Shown here one piece after another: positions 26,663 through 34,690 of a stretch of DNA of 64,000 nt. The notes beneath the pieces were generated by a model that worked only from the letters and a program-made list of their open reading frames with translations, ran no database searches and was not told the DNA's origin. Every line of letters starts with the position of its first letter. Position 1 is the first letter of the stretch. The translations under genes and the position numbers were made by a program. The DNA is from JAEXOD01 sp963667875. GTDB lineage: Bacteria; Bacteroidota; Ignavibacteria; Ignavibacteriales; Melioribacteraceae. The stretch lies in contig CAXXGC010000006.1 of NCBI GenBank assembly GCA_963667875.2, forward strand, positions 310,001 to 374,000. Reading direction: 5' to 3'.

Positions 26663-27309
26663 TTTAAATAAGAAATCAATTAAAAAGATTATTTTTAGGG
26701 TTGATTATTAGTCTGTTCCGTAATATATTATTCATTTCCGTTGTAAATAGATTACCCCGGATTTTGCAATCGAAAGCAATTAAATTGGTATTATTAATCA
26801 GATCATATATAATATGTTATAAGGATTTTAAATATCCAAAGGTGGCACGGCTCTGCCGTGCTGGTGGATGGTGGGAAACGCGTTATTACAAACATGGCAC
26901 TTCTCCGAAGTGCTTCTTTGGGTATAGTAAAGCTATAACTAAAGTTGTTACAATAAGTTAGAATGTTTTTAAATAACCCCAGCTTTTAAGCTGGGGATCT
27001 GGAAAAAGAAAATATTGGGTTTTAACCCAAGCATAATAATAGTGGACGATAATGAAAATTAACAGAAAACGTACCATTCCCCAATTTTCACACATTCTGT
27101 TTAGGGCGTGGGGAAAAACAACCACTTTATATGGCCTTTAGGCCTGATTAAAAAATATTATTGTTAAATGATATAGCCAAAAATAATTTTATTTACTTGA
27201 ATGAAATAAATGCAATTAAATTTACTATAATGTTATACAAATAAAGCGATTACAGACTTTAATAAAATCTAATGCAAAATTTAGTATAATTAATAATTTT
27301 GGCGGAAAA
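26663..27309. other. Gene-free region with a hairpin-element copy
   Basis: No gene I can support; the longest ORF here (26701-26961) runs through the hairpins and is not credible. The stretch contains a complete but diverged, reverse-oriented copy of the 244 bp hairpin unit (26842-27090), then a GGCCTTTAGGCC hairpin near 27133 and the AT-rich promoter region of the acetyltransferase gene. Confidence 0.65.
26842..27090 (-). repeat. Diverged, reverse-oriented copy of the 244 bp paired-hairpin unit
   Basis: Read on the minus strand it matches the array at 33870-34410. Hairpins in plus order are GGCACGGCTCTGCCGTGC (26844), ATTACAAACAT linker, GCACTTCTCCGAAGTGC (26897), CCCCAGCTTTTAAGCTGGGG (26977) and TTGGGTTTTAACCCAA (27015), then the CCCCAATTTTCA block. 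Confidence 0.8.
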
Positions 27310-27822
27310 ATGAAAAAAATAATTGAAACGCAAATTAAAAAACTTGAATCAACATACGAAGCCGAAATTTGTGCACACATGATGGCAAATACAGAACCCT
27401 GGGTAACACTGGAAAGGAATTATGAATCAGCATTAAAAATTATTACTGATTCCTTGCGTGAAGTTTATGTTGTTATTAATGAAGGTGTAATTGCCGGATT
27501 TTCAATTATTAATATGCAAGGTGCATTTATTGGATACATTCAATCAATTTGTATAAACAGCAATTTTCGTAATAAAGGAATAGGGAGTAAATTGATTGAC
27601 CATGCCGAAAAAAGAATTTTTTCGCAAACCCCAAATGTTTTTATGTGTGTTTCTTCTTTTAATAAGGATGCTCAAAGATTATATTTAAGAAAGGGTTATG
27701 AAATAATTGGCGAATTAAAAGATTATATTGTTACTGGCCATTCCGAAATATTATTACGAAAAACTATATCATCGTTAAATGATTTTTCAAAGAAAGATAA
27801 AACATCAATTCTACCTAATTAG
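27310..27822 (+). CDS. GNAT-family N-acetyltransferase
   Basis: 170 residues with a GNAT fold. The acetyl-CoA binding motif A is visible as ICINSNFRNKGIGSKLIDHAE (R/Q-x-x-G-x-G/A form), followed by the beta5/alpha4 part VFMCVSSFNKDAQRLYLRKGYEIIGEL. The substrate cannot be predicted. A GGCGG ribosome site lies just before the ATG. It is a lone plus-strand gene between the group II intron locus and the accessory region on the minus strand. Confidence 0.9.
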   Translation: MKKIIETQIKKLESTYEAEICAHMMANTEPWVTLERNYESALKIITDSLREVYVVINEGVIAGFSIINMQGAFIGYIQSICINSNFRNKGIGSKLIDHAEKRIFSQTPNVFMCVSSFNKDAQRLYLRKGYEIIGELKDYIVTGHSEILLRKTISSLNDFSKKDKTSILPN

Positions 27823-27834
27823 GAGAAATATTAT

Positions 27835-28075
27835 TTTTAACCCAAATTAGCCATTAGAAATTAATTTATAGTGCATACAATTTGGAATATTCCGCCAAAC
27901 AAATACAACATAACAAGTTACACCTTTTAAAAGTGTAACTTTAACGAAACAACTAATTACTTTTTGGTGTCATAATTTGCACCCTGTTTCAAAGTCTCAC
28001 GAATACGGGATATATGTTGAGTAGGAAATATCATCCCGCATAGCGGGAGAAATATTTATAGCAGAATATAACCCC
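27835..28075 (+). repeat. Structured repeat R, left copy (inverted relative to 34440-34690)
   Basis: Shared blocks in order: TTTTTAACCCAAAT, ATAGTGCATACAATTTGGAA, an AAGTTACAC/GTGTAACTT hairpin (27915-27942), ACTAATTACTTTT, GGTGT, TTTGCAC, CAAAGTCTCAC, ATATATGT, then a CCCGCATAGCGGG hairpin followed by AGAAATATTTATAG. The reverse complement of 34440-34690 shows the same blocks in the same order. Confidence 0.8.
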
Positions 28076-28209
28076 CGCACAAATCAAGCCCCATAGATGG
28101 ATGTCGCATATGTCGGATTTTTGAAATATCTTGAAATTATAATCCCCATGCAATTTTATTTTGATTCTCTACATTGTGTTGTTTTGTAATGTTTAATATA
28201 AAAGATATT

Positions 28210-28232
28210 CCCCTCTCTTTTTAAGAGAGGGG
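28210..28232. repeat. CCCCTCTCTT...AAGAGAGGGG hairpin
   Basis: A 10-bp perfect stem with a three-base loop about 55 bases past the 3' end of the minus-strand HEAT-repeat gene. It is not followed by a T run on that strand. Same type as the hairpins at 4179-4211 and 51166-51190. Confidence 0.7.
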
Positions 28233-28286
28233 CAACTTATTTTTCTATAATCATGCGGTCCAATGAACGAAAATATTTACAGTCTC

Positions 28287-28892
28287 TTATCCAATTTTTT
28301 TAAGAGCTTTTGCAGCTTGTTTTCTAACAAAACTATTCTTATCCGATAATAATTCTGTAATTTTACTTTTTGCTTTCTGCGATTTCATTTTCCCTAATAC
28401 ACCAATAACATGTGCCACAACATCAGTATCATCTAACAAATCTATTAATAAATCTTCCGCTTTTTCAGCGTTTACTCTTCTCAAAGCATAAACAAACATT
28501 TGACGAGAAGCCCCATATTCTTTCTTCTTAATTATTTCGATTATGTCATCAACATCTTCTTGGCAAACAACTACCGCCATAGTATTTCCAATTGCCCAGA
28601 GTAAATTGATGTTTTCCTTTGGTATTCTATAAAACTCCTTAATTAAAACTTTATTGCATAATCCACGTGCTTCTTTTACAGCTAAAGATCTAATAACACC
28701 TTCTATTATTTTTTTATCAGATAGTTCTTTTTTTAGCGCATTAATCAATATAGGAATTGCTTCAGGATACGGAATAGAAGTATTTACTAAATCCCAAATA
28801 TCTTCTATAATAATACCGACTTTTTGAAGTTCCATTTTTAAAACATCAGATTCATTATTCATAATTTCATTGTCCGTATATTTGTTTAACAT
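28287..28892 (-). CDS. HEAT-repeat protein
   Basis: 201 residues, cytoplasmic, almost entirely alpha-helical. At least four HEAT-like repeats are visible (for example AEDLLIDLLDDTDVVAHVIGVLGK and KITELLSDKNSFVRKQAAKALKKIG). Such proteins are scaffolds or protein binders. The setting among other small orphan genes on this strand suggests an accessory, possibly immunity-type, function, but nothing in the sequence proves it. It follows the secreted protein gene by 27 bases and may be co-transcribed. Confidence 0.85.
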   Translation of the reverse strand: MLNKYTDNEIMNNESDVLKMELQKVGIIIEDIWDLVNTSIPYPEAIPILINALKKELSDKKIIEGVIRSLAVKEARGLCNKVLIKEFYRIPKENINLLWAIGNTMAVVVCQEDVDDIIEIIKKKEYGASRQMFVYALRRVNAEKAEDLLIDLLDDTDVVAHVIGVLGKMKSQKAKSKITELLSDKNSFVRKQAAKALKKIG

Positions 28893-28919
28893 TTATTATA
28901 CCCTTTTCAATCAGCAGAG

Positions 28920-29483
28920 TTAATTTTCTGATTCATTATGAATATATATTGGTAAATAACCCAAAATAATACTATTGTAAAAGCTGGTCAATTTAGCCAT
29001 ATCATTACCTTTAACACATACTGATTCACTTTCCGGTATTGTCAGATATTCAAGATCTTTATCATATCTAAATGTACCAATTCCAACCTCGATCAAATAT
29101 CTTTTATAATTAGATGAACTATCCTTTTCAATTTGGATATGTAAATCAATAGAGACGCTATCTGAAGGGTTTAAAGTCATTAATTTATTAACCAGATTAA
29201 GAGATCCATCAAAATCACCCCCAAAATCAAAATATATTTCTAAATTGTGAATATGCGGTGTAAACTTATAATATCTATAATCATGAATAAAAATAGGCGA
29301 ATCAGACAAGTTTTTTATGAGACAATTTACAACAATAGAATCATTATAAGAGTATGATAGTTTATCTATTGAAATAGAATATTCAACATTCTCATTTTCT
29401 GTTGAGAGTGTATATTTACCGGATTCTTGACCAAAAGTCATTGATACAAGTATTATAAAATATAATAATATTATTTTCCTCAT
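28920..29483 (-). CDS. Secreted protein of unknown function
   Basis: 187 residues with a clear signal peptide (MRKIILLYFIILVSMTFGQ). The rest is beta-rich with an Ig-like feel (VEYSISIDKLSYSYNDSIVV, CLIKNLSDSPIFIHDYRYYK) but matches no family I recognise. A 39-codon ORF fragment ends 9 bases upstream with a TAG that runs into the ribosome site, as if this gene once followed another coding region closely. Confidence 0.75.
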   Translation of the reverse strand: MRKIILLYFIILVSMTFGQESGKYTLSTENENVEYSISIDKLSYSYNDSIVVNCLIKNLSDSPIFIHDYRYYKFTPHIHNLEIYFDFGGDFDGSLNLVNKLMTLNPSDSVSIDLHIQIEKDSSSNYKRYLIEVGIGTFRYDKDLEYLTIPESESVCVKGNDMAKLTSFYNSIILGYLPIYIHNESEN

Positions 29484-29492
29484 TTTATACTC

Positions 29493-29612
29493 CTATCTAA
29501 TACGTTTATCCAAAAAGCCATCAGCACCATCTGTATCAACTCCATCTATTTTTGCTCTTATAATTACCGCTTCTCCAGATTCAATAGGTATTTGTCCCAT
29601 TTTTTGTAGCAT
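29493..29612 (-). pseudogene. 39-codon remnant of a lost upstream gene
   Basis: A short minus-strand ORF (MLQKMGQIPIESGEAVIIRA... ending DKRIR) that looks like the C-terminal tail of a larger protein. Its frame is closed by a TGA 12 bases before the ATG. Its stop abuts the ribosome site of the secreted-protein gene at 28920-29483. It could be the tail of a toxin or surface protein whose main body has been deleted; identity is not known. Confidence 0.4.
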
Positions 29613-29871
29613 GGCAATCCTTTTTCAACCATTATTATAATTTGTTTTAATATTACGTTCTTTTTCCCACCTAATAGGTGGACAAGCTGTAAACTTATAT
29701 TTTTATCTACAAACCTAACTATTTATTAACTGCAACTTGCTCTGCAAGGTGTTTTTGTAATACAAAATATACAATAACAAAGTAGCAAATTTAACTTTCC
29801 TAAGCAGCTGTTAATAAAACAAGCTGAATTATGTAAATTTTTGTTGATAAGAATAAACAAATGGCATCCCC
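29613..29871. other. AT-rich gap with degenerate hairpins
   Basis: No gene. It contains CCACCTAATAGGTGG (about 29670) and CTTGCTCTGCAAG followed by GTGTTTTTGTAATA (about 29738-29762), which resembles a decayed hairpin-TTTGTAA element of the arrays described elsewhere. Confidence 0.4.
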
Positions 29872-30423
29872 CTATTTTAGAATAATATAATAAATATTAT
29901 CCTTAATAAATTTCCCTTTAGGAAATCTATAAGTACGCTCATTGACAAAGTTTTCAATTACACTTCTCCCAACTTTAGAATATAAATAAAGATTTTTATT
30001 ATTATCAAATATCATTATTATATTTCTGTTCCAATGATTTACAACTTCCAACAAATCATATTTTTCGTATATATCAATAATATCGTACATCTTTTTTAAA
30101 AGGATGTTCCTTTCTTTTGCGTTTGACAAATTAAAATAAGCCGAAAAATACTCCGCTATATTTTCTTTTGATTGTTCTTTTATTTTTAAATCACTCGGAT
30201 TATTTTTAGTAAAACCCTCTACATTAATAGTTGCTCCTCCATTAACTGTTGCTCCTCTATACGCTAAAAAGGTAATGGAATAATAACCACACCGTTTTGT
30301 TATATCAATCCTCTCTAATTTTTTAATTTCGTTTGAATCAAATAAACTATTTATGTTATTGTGCGTACATGTCATAAATACCAAACAAATTGTTAGAAGA
30401 ATTATTCCCGTTTTTATCTTCAT
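29872..30423 (-). CDS. Putative lipoprotein of unknown function
   Basis: 183 residues with a lipoprotein-like signal (MKIKTGIILLTICLVFMTC, Cys19). The remaining part is mixed alpha/beta with no recognised domain. It stands alone in the minus-strand accessory block, about 100 bases from the SMI1/KNR4 gene upstream. Confidence 0.7.
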   Translation of the reverse strand: MKIKTGIILLTICLVFMTCTHNNINSLFDSNEIKKLERIDITKRCGYYSITFLAYRGATVNGGATINVEGFTKNNPSDLKIKEQSKENIAEYFSAYFNLSNAKERNILLKKMYDIIDIYEKYDLLEVVNHWNRNIIMIFDNNKNLYLYSKVGRSVIENFVNERTYRFPKGKFIKDNIYYIILK

Positions 30424-30524
30424 CTTTACCTTAAATTTTAATAAAAAATGACCTTTATTTATTGCATGTTGATCTGTTGGATGATCTTTGCCATTCCCAC
30501 GTTAATCAGGTTCAGTAACAAAAA

Positions 30525-31019
30525 TTATTTCCTAGTCCCATCATAATCCATAAATTCTTTTATTTCCTGGAGTAGTTTCCACATAAATTCTGTAAACGAA
30601 TTACAATCAATATCAGGCAAATCATCAGAAGTATATTCATAATCATGCTGCCAAAAAACTACTGGACATGTTAATCCTTTCTTATCAATTGATTTGAGAT
30701 CAAGGCAATAGTGATTTCCGAATCCATCAGGGTAAACAGGCAGCAAATAATCATAAATAGGATTTCCAACTTCATCTTTTTCAAATATATAAGTTGAAAA
30801 AAGATCAAGATACTTGATATCCTTGTGGATACCATAAACCATGTCGGACTTTATTTGAAAGCCATTAATTATTGAAATAAAGTCTTTAAACTCTTTTGGC
30901 AGTTTGAAATTTATTTTTTTTTCAAGTTCAATTATTTCATTTTCATCAATACCCGGATACAAAACACTAAAAGCCTCCGAATATTTCTTTAATTCACTTA
31001 CTATTTTTTCAAGATTCAT
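30525..31019 (-). CDS. SMI1/KNR4 (SUKH) family protein
   Basis: 164 residues of the SUKH superfamily: the N-terminal helix IDENEIIELEKKINFKLPKEFKDFISIINGF is the diagnostic segment, followed by a beta-sheet part with LLPVYPDGFGNHYCLDL and VVFWQHDYEY, all typical. In bacteria SUKH proteins are mostly immunity proteins of contact-dependent or polymorphic toxins. No intact toxin lies beside it, so it appears to be an orphan immunity gene. Confidence 0.9.
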   Translation of the reverse strand: MNLEKIVSELKKYSEAFSVLYPGIDENEIIELEKKINFKLPKEFKDFISIINGFQIKSDMVYGIHKDIKYLDLFSTYIFEKDEVGNPIYDYLLPVYPDGFGNHYCLDLKSIDKKGLTCPVVFWQHDYEYTSDDLPDIDCNSFTEFMWKLLQEIKEFMDYDGTRK

Positions 31020-31046
31020 TTTTTGTCCTCTAAAATAACAAATTAT

Positions 31047-31349
31047 TTAATTATCAGTAAATACTTCCTCTAATATTTCAATAAGCCATTGTTTGAATTC
31101 GTCTTCATCCCCTATCCAAAAATCTCCATTCTTCATAACATGAAATTCAATTATATCAATTAAGTTATCATTTCTATTAAACCATATTTCAATTTCACTT
31201 GTATATGTCTTTGGTCCTGAATTATATATTTTAAGAGATGGGTTCATAATAACTATATCTTTTTTTGTAAACTTTTCCCTAACCTTGACAAGTTCGTCAG
31301 TGACAATTTTTAAAATATTATTTTCATATTTTTCAAATCCTTTTTCCAT
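31047..31349 (-). CDS. Small cytoplasmic protein, possible immunity protein
   Basis: 100 residues, acidic, with no signal peptide or membrane helix (EKYENNILKIVTDELVKVRE at the N-terminus, NGDFWIGDEDEFKQWLIEIL near the end). No family recognised. Its ATG overlaps the stop codon (TAATG) of a short upstream reading frame ending PDEWTGTETIEEE, the layout expected where an immunity gene follows its toxin directly. It lies 27 bases upstream of the SUKH gene and is probably co-transcribed with it. Confidence 0.7.
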   Translation of the reverse strand: MEKGFEKYENNILKIVTDELVKVREKFTKKDIVIMNPSLKIYNSGPKTYTSEIEIWFNRNDNLIDIIEFHVMKNGDFWIGDEDEFKQWLIEILEEVFTDN

Positions 31350-31410
31350 TATTCCTCTTCAATTGTTTCTGTGCCGGTCCATTCATCAGGGATACTTCTT
31401 GTTATAATAC
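31347..31410 (-). pseudogene. 20-codon tail of a lost upstream gene
   Basis: Minus-strand reading frame VQISIITRSIPDEWTGTETI... ending in a TAA that overlaps the start of the 100-residue gene. It is closed upstream by a TAG. Probably the extreme C-terminus of a deleted toxin-like gene; identity cannot be shown. Confidence 0.35.
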
Positions 31411-31536
31411 TAATCTGTACCTATATTATAATTTTACATTTTGCCATTCCCACAATAAGTAGTAAACCTGAAAATATTAAATAGATTCCCATTTGGTCGA
31501 GAATGGCAAATTAAATATTTCGAAAATTTCGAGATA

Positions 31537-32079
31537 TCATTCTAATTTAAACAGATAGAAGGTCCCTTCTACTATTTTTCTTTTTGTTAAATTGACCAAA
31601 AGAGCTGCTGAATTAGTATAGAAAAAGTCACTTGTGCTAAAACAGATTCCCTTATCCCAGTCGCCCTCATATTCTTCTTTAAATTCGAGATTACTAAAGT
31701 TAAATAGATCTATCGCAATTTTTTTTTCATTAAAGCTATTTTCAAACCCCCAATACTGTCTGTAATAACCTCTAAGCTTTAAGTCATATTCTTTTTTACC
31801 ATCTATATCGTCCTTATAATATAATGTAGCTACACTATCCATAATTTTTTCAGCTTCAATAACATCTTCTTTGGTAAGCGTAATCCTCTTGTCCGTATTG
31901 TTAGGATATCCATCATAATCTACATCTCTTCCAAAAACAACTCCTTTACCATCATAAAACTCTTTTAGCTCTATAATATATGTACTATCGTTTTTTGTTT
32001 TTTCATCTTGAGCATAATTATTACAAATCAAGACAAAAAAGAATAGAACAAGTAGCGAATTCATTTTTAATATTTTCAA
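31537..32079 (-). CDS. Secreted protein of unknown function
   Basis: 180 residues with a signal peptide ending in CNNYAQD. The mature part is acidic, beta/alpha mixed, with RDVDYDGYPNNTDKRITLTKEDVIEAEK and GYYRQYWGFEN blocks and no family I recognise. It is a single gene on the minus strand between the small cytoplasmic protein and the mini membrane proteins. Confidence 0.7.
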   Translation of the reverse strand: MKILKMNSLLVLFFFVLICNNYAQDEKTKNDSTYIIELKEFYDGKGVVFGRDVDYDGYPNNTDKRITLTKEDVIEAEKIMDSVATLYYKDDIDGKKEYDLKLRGYYRQYWGFENSFNEKKIAIDLFNFSNLEFKEEYEGDWDKGICFSTSDFFYTNSAALLVNLTKRKIVEGTFYLFKLE

Positions 32080-32188
32080 AATATACCTCTATTATAGAAA
32101 ACTAAAAGAGACTGTAACGGACACATATAGATTGCCTTTTTTATTTTCTCAACCAACCTTTACAGGCAAATATCAATAACTTTTATTT

Positions 32189-32551
32189 TTAGAACCTCCC
32201 TTTGCCTGCAGCATGCATTACAAATTCCATAAAATAAAATAGCATCAACAAAAATATTATAATAAAATAAATTGAAGTTCTATATTTCTTTCTTAGAGCG
32301 AAAATTGTGGATAAAACTAGCATAGATAGCATAACGATGATATATGATCCATAGACAATTGGGAATCCTATTCTTGGACGAGCAGGAATAATTTTATCAA
32401 TTAAGTCTACAAAAATCCATAAAAATTTTGAAATCCAAAGGTAAACTGCCTCAAATAGGATTTTAAAATATTCCAATATTTCACCTTTTGAACTGTCCAG
32501 AATTTTGTGTAAACAAAAATAATAGATAACCTGATAATAATCAAACCCCAT
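32189..32551 (-). CDS. Small membrane protein, paralog 1 of 3
   Basis: Two hydrophobic helices around a KKYRTS loop, ending in a short tail (VMHAAGKGRF). It is paralogous to the gene at 33158-33448 and the pseudogene at 32793-33079 (shared EYFKILFEAV / EIIKTIFEAV and KKYRTS...FIII). The listed start at 32551 adds 25 residues translated from a block that is non-coding upstream of paralog 3; by alignment the real start is the TTG at 32476, after the ribosome site AAAAGGTG. The true product would then be about 95 residues. Function is unknown. Confidence 0.7.
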   Translation of the reverse strand: MGFDYYQVIYYFCLHKILDSSKGEILEYFKILFEAVYLWISKFLWIFVDLIDKIIPARPRIGFPIVYGSYIIVMLSMLVLSTIFALRKKYRTSIYFIIIFLLMLFYFMEFVMHAAGKGRF

Positions 32552-32792
32552 TCAACTATTTGATGCGTCCATTTTTTAGAAAAATCACAAAATGATAATT
32601 ATAAAGATTTAACTAAAGCATCCTCACTAGGGAAAAAAGTATTTGTTTTAGTAACTTTTCTAAATTGCATATTTAAAGCTTCAACATAATTTGTTATAAA
32701 AATAACTTGTATAAACTTTAAATAAGTCAAATGTTTATATTTTTAGAGTGAACCTTTTTCAGGAAGATGCAAGTTTTAACTTCTTAACTAAA

Positions 32793-33079
32793 TCATTTAA
32801 ATCCTTTGTTTCCAATCTGGCCTAAAAGCATTATCAAATAACCCAGCATTAAAAGAAATATTATTAAAAAATAATTTGAAGTTCGTAATTTCTTTTTTAA
32901 GGAGAACCTTACTGTTAAAACTCCCATTGAAATCAGTGTAATGAGATATAATCCATAAAAAATGAAAACCCCATTACCTTCATCAGCGAAAAAATTTTAT
33001 CAATTAAGTCTATAAAAAAATAAATAAAACTAGTAGACCAATTGAAAACAGTCCATAATAGCGTTTTAAAAAATTCCAT
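32793..33079 (-). pseudogene. Small membrane protein, paralog 2 of 3, frameshifted
   Basis: Starts ATGGAATTTTTTAAAACG at 33079 after an AAAGGTGG ribosome site (MEFFKTLLWTVFNW...IDLIDKIF), then needs a frame change near 32985. The other frame then gives the rest of the family (VLTVRFSLKKKLRTSNYFLIIF, LGQIGNKGFK) and stops at 32793. It is clearly the middle member of a tandem array of three. Confidence 0.75.
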
Positions 33080-33157
33080 TCGAACCACCTTTCCTGTTTA
33101 TATAGCTCTTGTTTTTTTTCACAACTTTATTTTGCATCTAAGAAATGATTAAATGAA

Positions 33158-33448
33158 TTATTTTAATCCATTGTTTCCAATATTTATTATCCATGCTATT
33201 ATGTAACCGATCATCAAAAAACATATTATAAAAAAATAAGATGAAGTTCTGTATTTCTTCTTTTCAACGAATTTTATTGCTAAAACCCATGTTGTAAATA
33301 TGGTAATTACATAGGAAAAAATCACAATTAAAGGCCCAATCCCCTTTAAAGATTCCGGGACAATATAATCAATTCCGTCACCTAAAAACCAAATAAAATC
33401 CCAAATCCAGGCAAGAACCGCTTCAAATATTGTTTTTATAATTTCCAT
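33158..33448 (-). CDS. Small membrane protein, paralog 3 of 3
   Basis: 96 residues from the ATG at 33448 (MEIIKTIFEAVLAWIWDFIWF), which follows the ribosome site AAAAGGTGG; a GTG nine bases upstream lies inside that site and is unlikely to be the start. Two membrane helices flank a KKKYRTSSYFFIICF segment, and the tail reads INIGNNGLK. A block of about 85 bases upstream is repeated upstream of paralog 1. Function is unknown. Confidence 0.75.
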   Translation of the reverse strand: MEIIKTIFEAVLAWIWDFIWFLGDGIDYIVPESLKGIGPLIVIFSYVITIFTTWVLAIKFVEKKKYRTSSYFFIICFLMIGYIIAWIINIGNNGLK

Positions 33449-33457
33449 TATACCCAC

Positions 33458-33545
33458 CTTTTAAAATGTCCAGAATTTTGTGTAAACAAAAATAATAGAT
33501 AACCGGTTAATAATCAAACCCCATTCACTATTATATTAGTTTTAG
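33458..33545. repeat. Repeated upstream block of the mini membrane-protein genes
   Basis: The plus-strand sequence CCAGAATTTTGTGTAAACA, AAAATAATAGATAACC and TAATCAAACCCCATTCA also occurs at about 32497-32555, in the same position relative to paralog 1. It is probably the promoter region, duplicated with the gene. Confidence 0.7.
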
Positions 33546-33740
33546 AAAAATCACAAAAGAATAAACGCAGATTTTGCAGTAGGAATTAATAGAAAGATAA
33601 TATTCATCATCCAGGGAAATAAGTGAGTATCAGAATCAGGGCTAAAGCCCGTTATTTTTGTTGCGTCAGCCCCCAGCATGAAGAGATTTTGTGAAAATTG
33701 GGGATAAATATATAAGGATTGCCGTTTTGATACAACAAAT

Positions 33741-33815
33741 AATGTCACCCTTTCAGGGTTCTATTGATATTTTTTTGCTTTTGCTACAATTATGTCATCC
33801 CTTCGGGATTATTTA
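33741..33815. repeat. CACC...AGGGTT / CCCTTCGGGATT intergenic repeat, copy 4
   Basis: TGTCACCCTTTCAGGGTTCT, linker with TTTTGCTACAATTATGTC, then ATCCCTTCGGGATT. Same element as the three copies in the first 4 kb. Confidence 0.7.
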
Positions 33816-33869
33816 ATACCATACAACATGTTACAATACAATGAGTTACCGCTTATTTGCTCACTCAGT

Positions 33870-34113
33870 AGCACGGCAGTGCCGTGCCACCTCTGAACCC
33901 ATTATTTCCCCAATTTTCATACTGCAAATAAATGAAAAGACAATCAGGGTTAAAACCCAAGATTTGGTTTATTTTACCCCCCAGCATAAATGCTGGGGTT
34001 ATTTAAATTCACATAACTTGTTGTAACAAGCTCTATTATCGCATTAATATTCCCCTCATAAGCACTTCGGAGAAGTGCAATGTTTGTAATAACGCGCAGC
34101 ACCACAAACTACC
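33870..34113 (+). repeat. 244 bp paired-hairpin unit, copy 1
   Basis: Hairpins in order: GCACGGCAGTGCCGTGC, CAGGGTTAAAACCC, CCCCAGCATAAATGCTGGGG and GCACTTCGGAGAAGTGC, then ATGTTTGTAATAACG and a CACCACAAACTACC linker into the next unit. Confidence 0.9.
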
Positions 34114-34357
34114 AGCACGGCAGAGCCGTGCCACCTTTGAACCCATTATTTCCCCAATTTTCATACTGCAAATAAATGAAAAGACAAGCAGGGTTAAAAC
34201 CCAAGATTTGGTTTATTTTACCCCCCAGCATAAATGCTGGGGTTATTTAAAATCACATAACTTGTTGTAACAAGCTCTATTATCGCATTAATATTCCCCT
34301 CGCAAGCACTTCGGAGAAGTGCAATGTTTGTAATAACGTGCGACACCACAAACTACC
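34114..34357 (+). repeat. 244 bp paired-hairpin unit, copy 2
   Basis: Exact 244-base period to copy 1 with few substitutions. The first hairpin reads GCACGGCAGAGCCGTGC. Confidence 0.9.
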
Positions 34358-34410
34358 AGCACGGCAGAGCCGTGCCACCTCTGAACCCATTATTTCCCCA
34401 ATTTTCATTA
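34358..34410 (+). repeat. 244 bp paired-hairpin unit, partial copy 3
   Basis: Only the first hairpin (GCACGGCAGAGCCGTGC) and the CACCTCTGAACCCATTATTT block remain before the sequence changes to AT-rich DNA. Confidence 0.85.
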
Positions 34411-34439
34411 ATATTAAAAATACCCGAGAATTATAAATT

Positions 34440-34690
34440 CATAACTCTTTTCCTTAACCTATAAACTTTTCGCCACTCTGTGGCTGATATATCTTGTTCT
34501 ACATATATACCGAATTAGTGAGACTTTGGAAATTATTTATTTAACTAAAGTGCAAATTTTTACACCTGAAAAGTAATTAGTCGTTTTATTAGAGTTACTT
34601 GTTGTATTAAATTTGTATAGCTTTCGATTCCAAATTGTATTCACTATAATTTCATTTCTTAAAAATTATTTGGGTTAAAAATTCTTTTCT
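34440..34690 (-). repeat. Structured repeat R, right copy (inverted)
   Basis: On the minus strand it shows TTTTTAACCCAAAT, ATAGTGAATACAATTTGGAA, AACAAGTAACTC, GACTAATTACTTTT, GGTGT, TTTGCAC, CAAAGTCTCAC, ATATATGT and a CCACAGAGTGG hairpin followed by CGAAAAGTTTATAG. The final hairpin occupies the place of the CCCGCATAGCGGG hairpin in the left copy with a different stem. Confidence 0.78.

Larger units (their letters stand above)
27823..28286. other. Gene-free region holding a structured ~190 bp repeat
   Basis: No gene is seen. Most of it is the left member of an inverted repeat pair (27835-28075), followed by ~150 AT-rich bases and the CCCCTCTC hairpin at 28210-28232. Confidence 0.7.

Noticed and set aside
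26701..26961. 86-residue plus-strand ORF
   Set aside because: It runs through the hairpin element at 26842-26913 and is rich in residues read from palindromes; no homology or start signal.
33551..34026. ORFs of 61-65 residues in the repeat region before lipA
   Set aside because: They are translations of the CACC/CGGGATT and 244 bp repeats on either strand.
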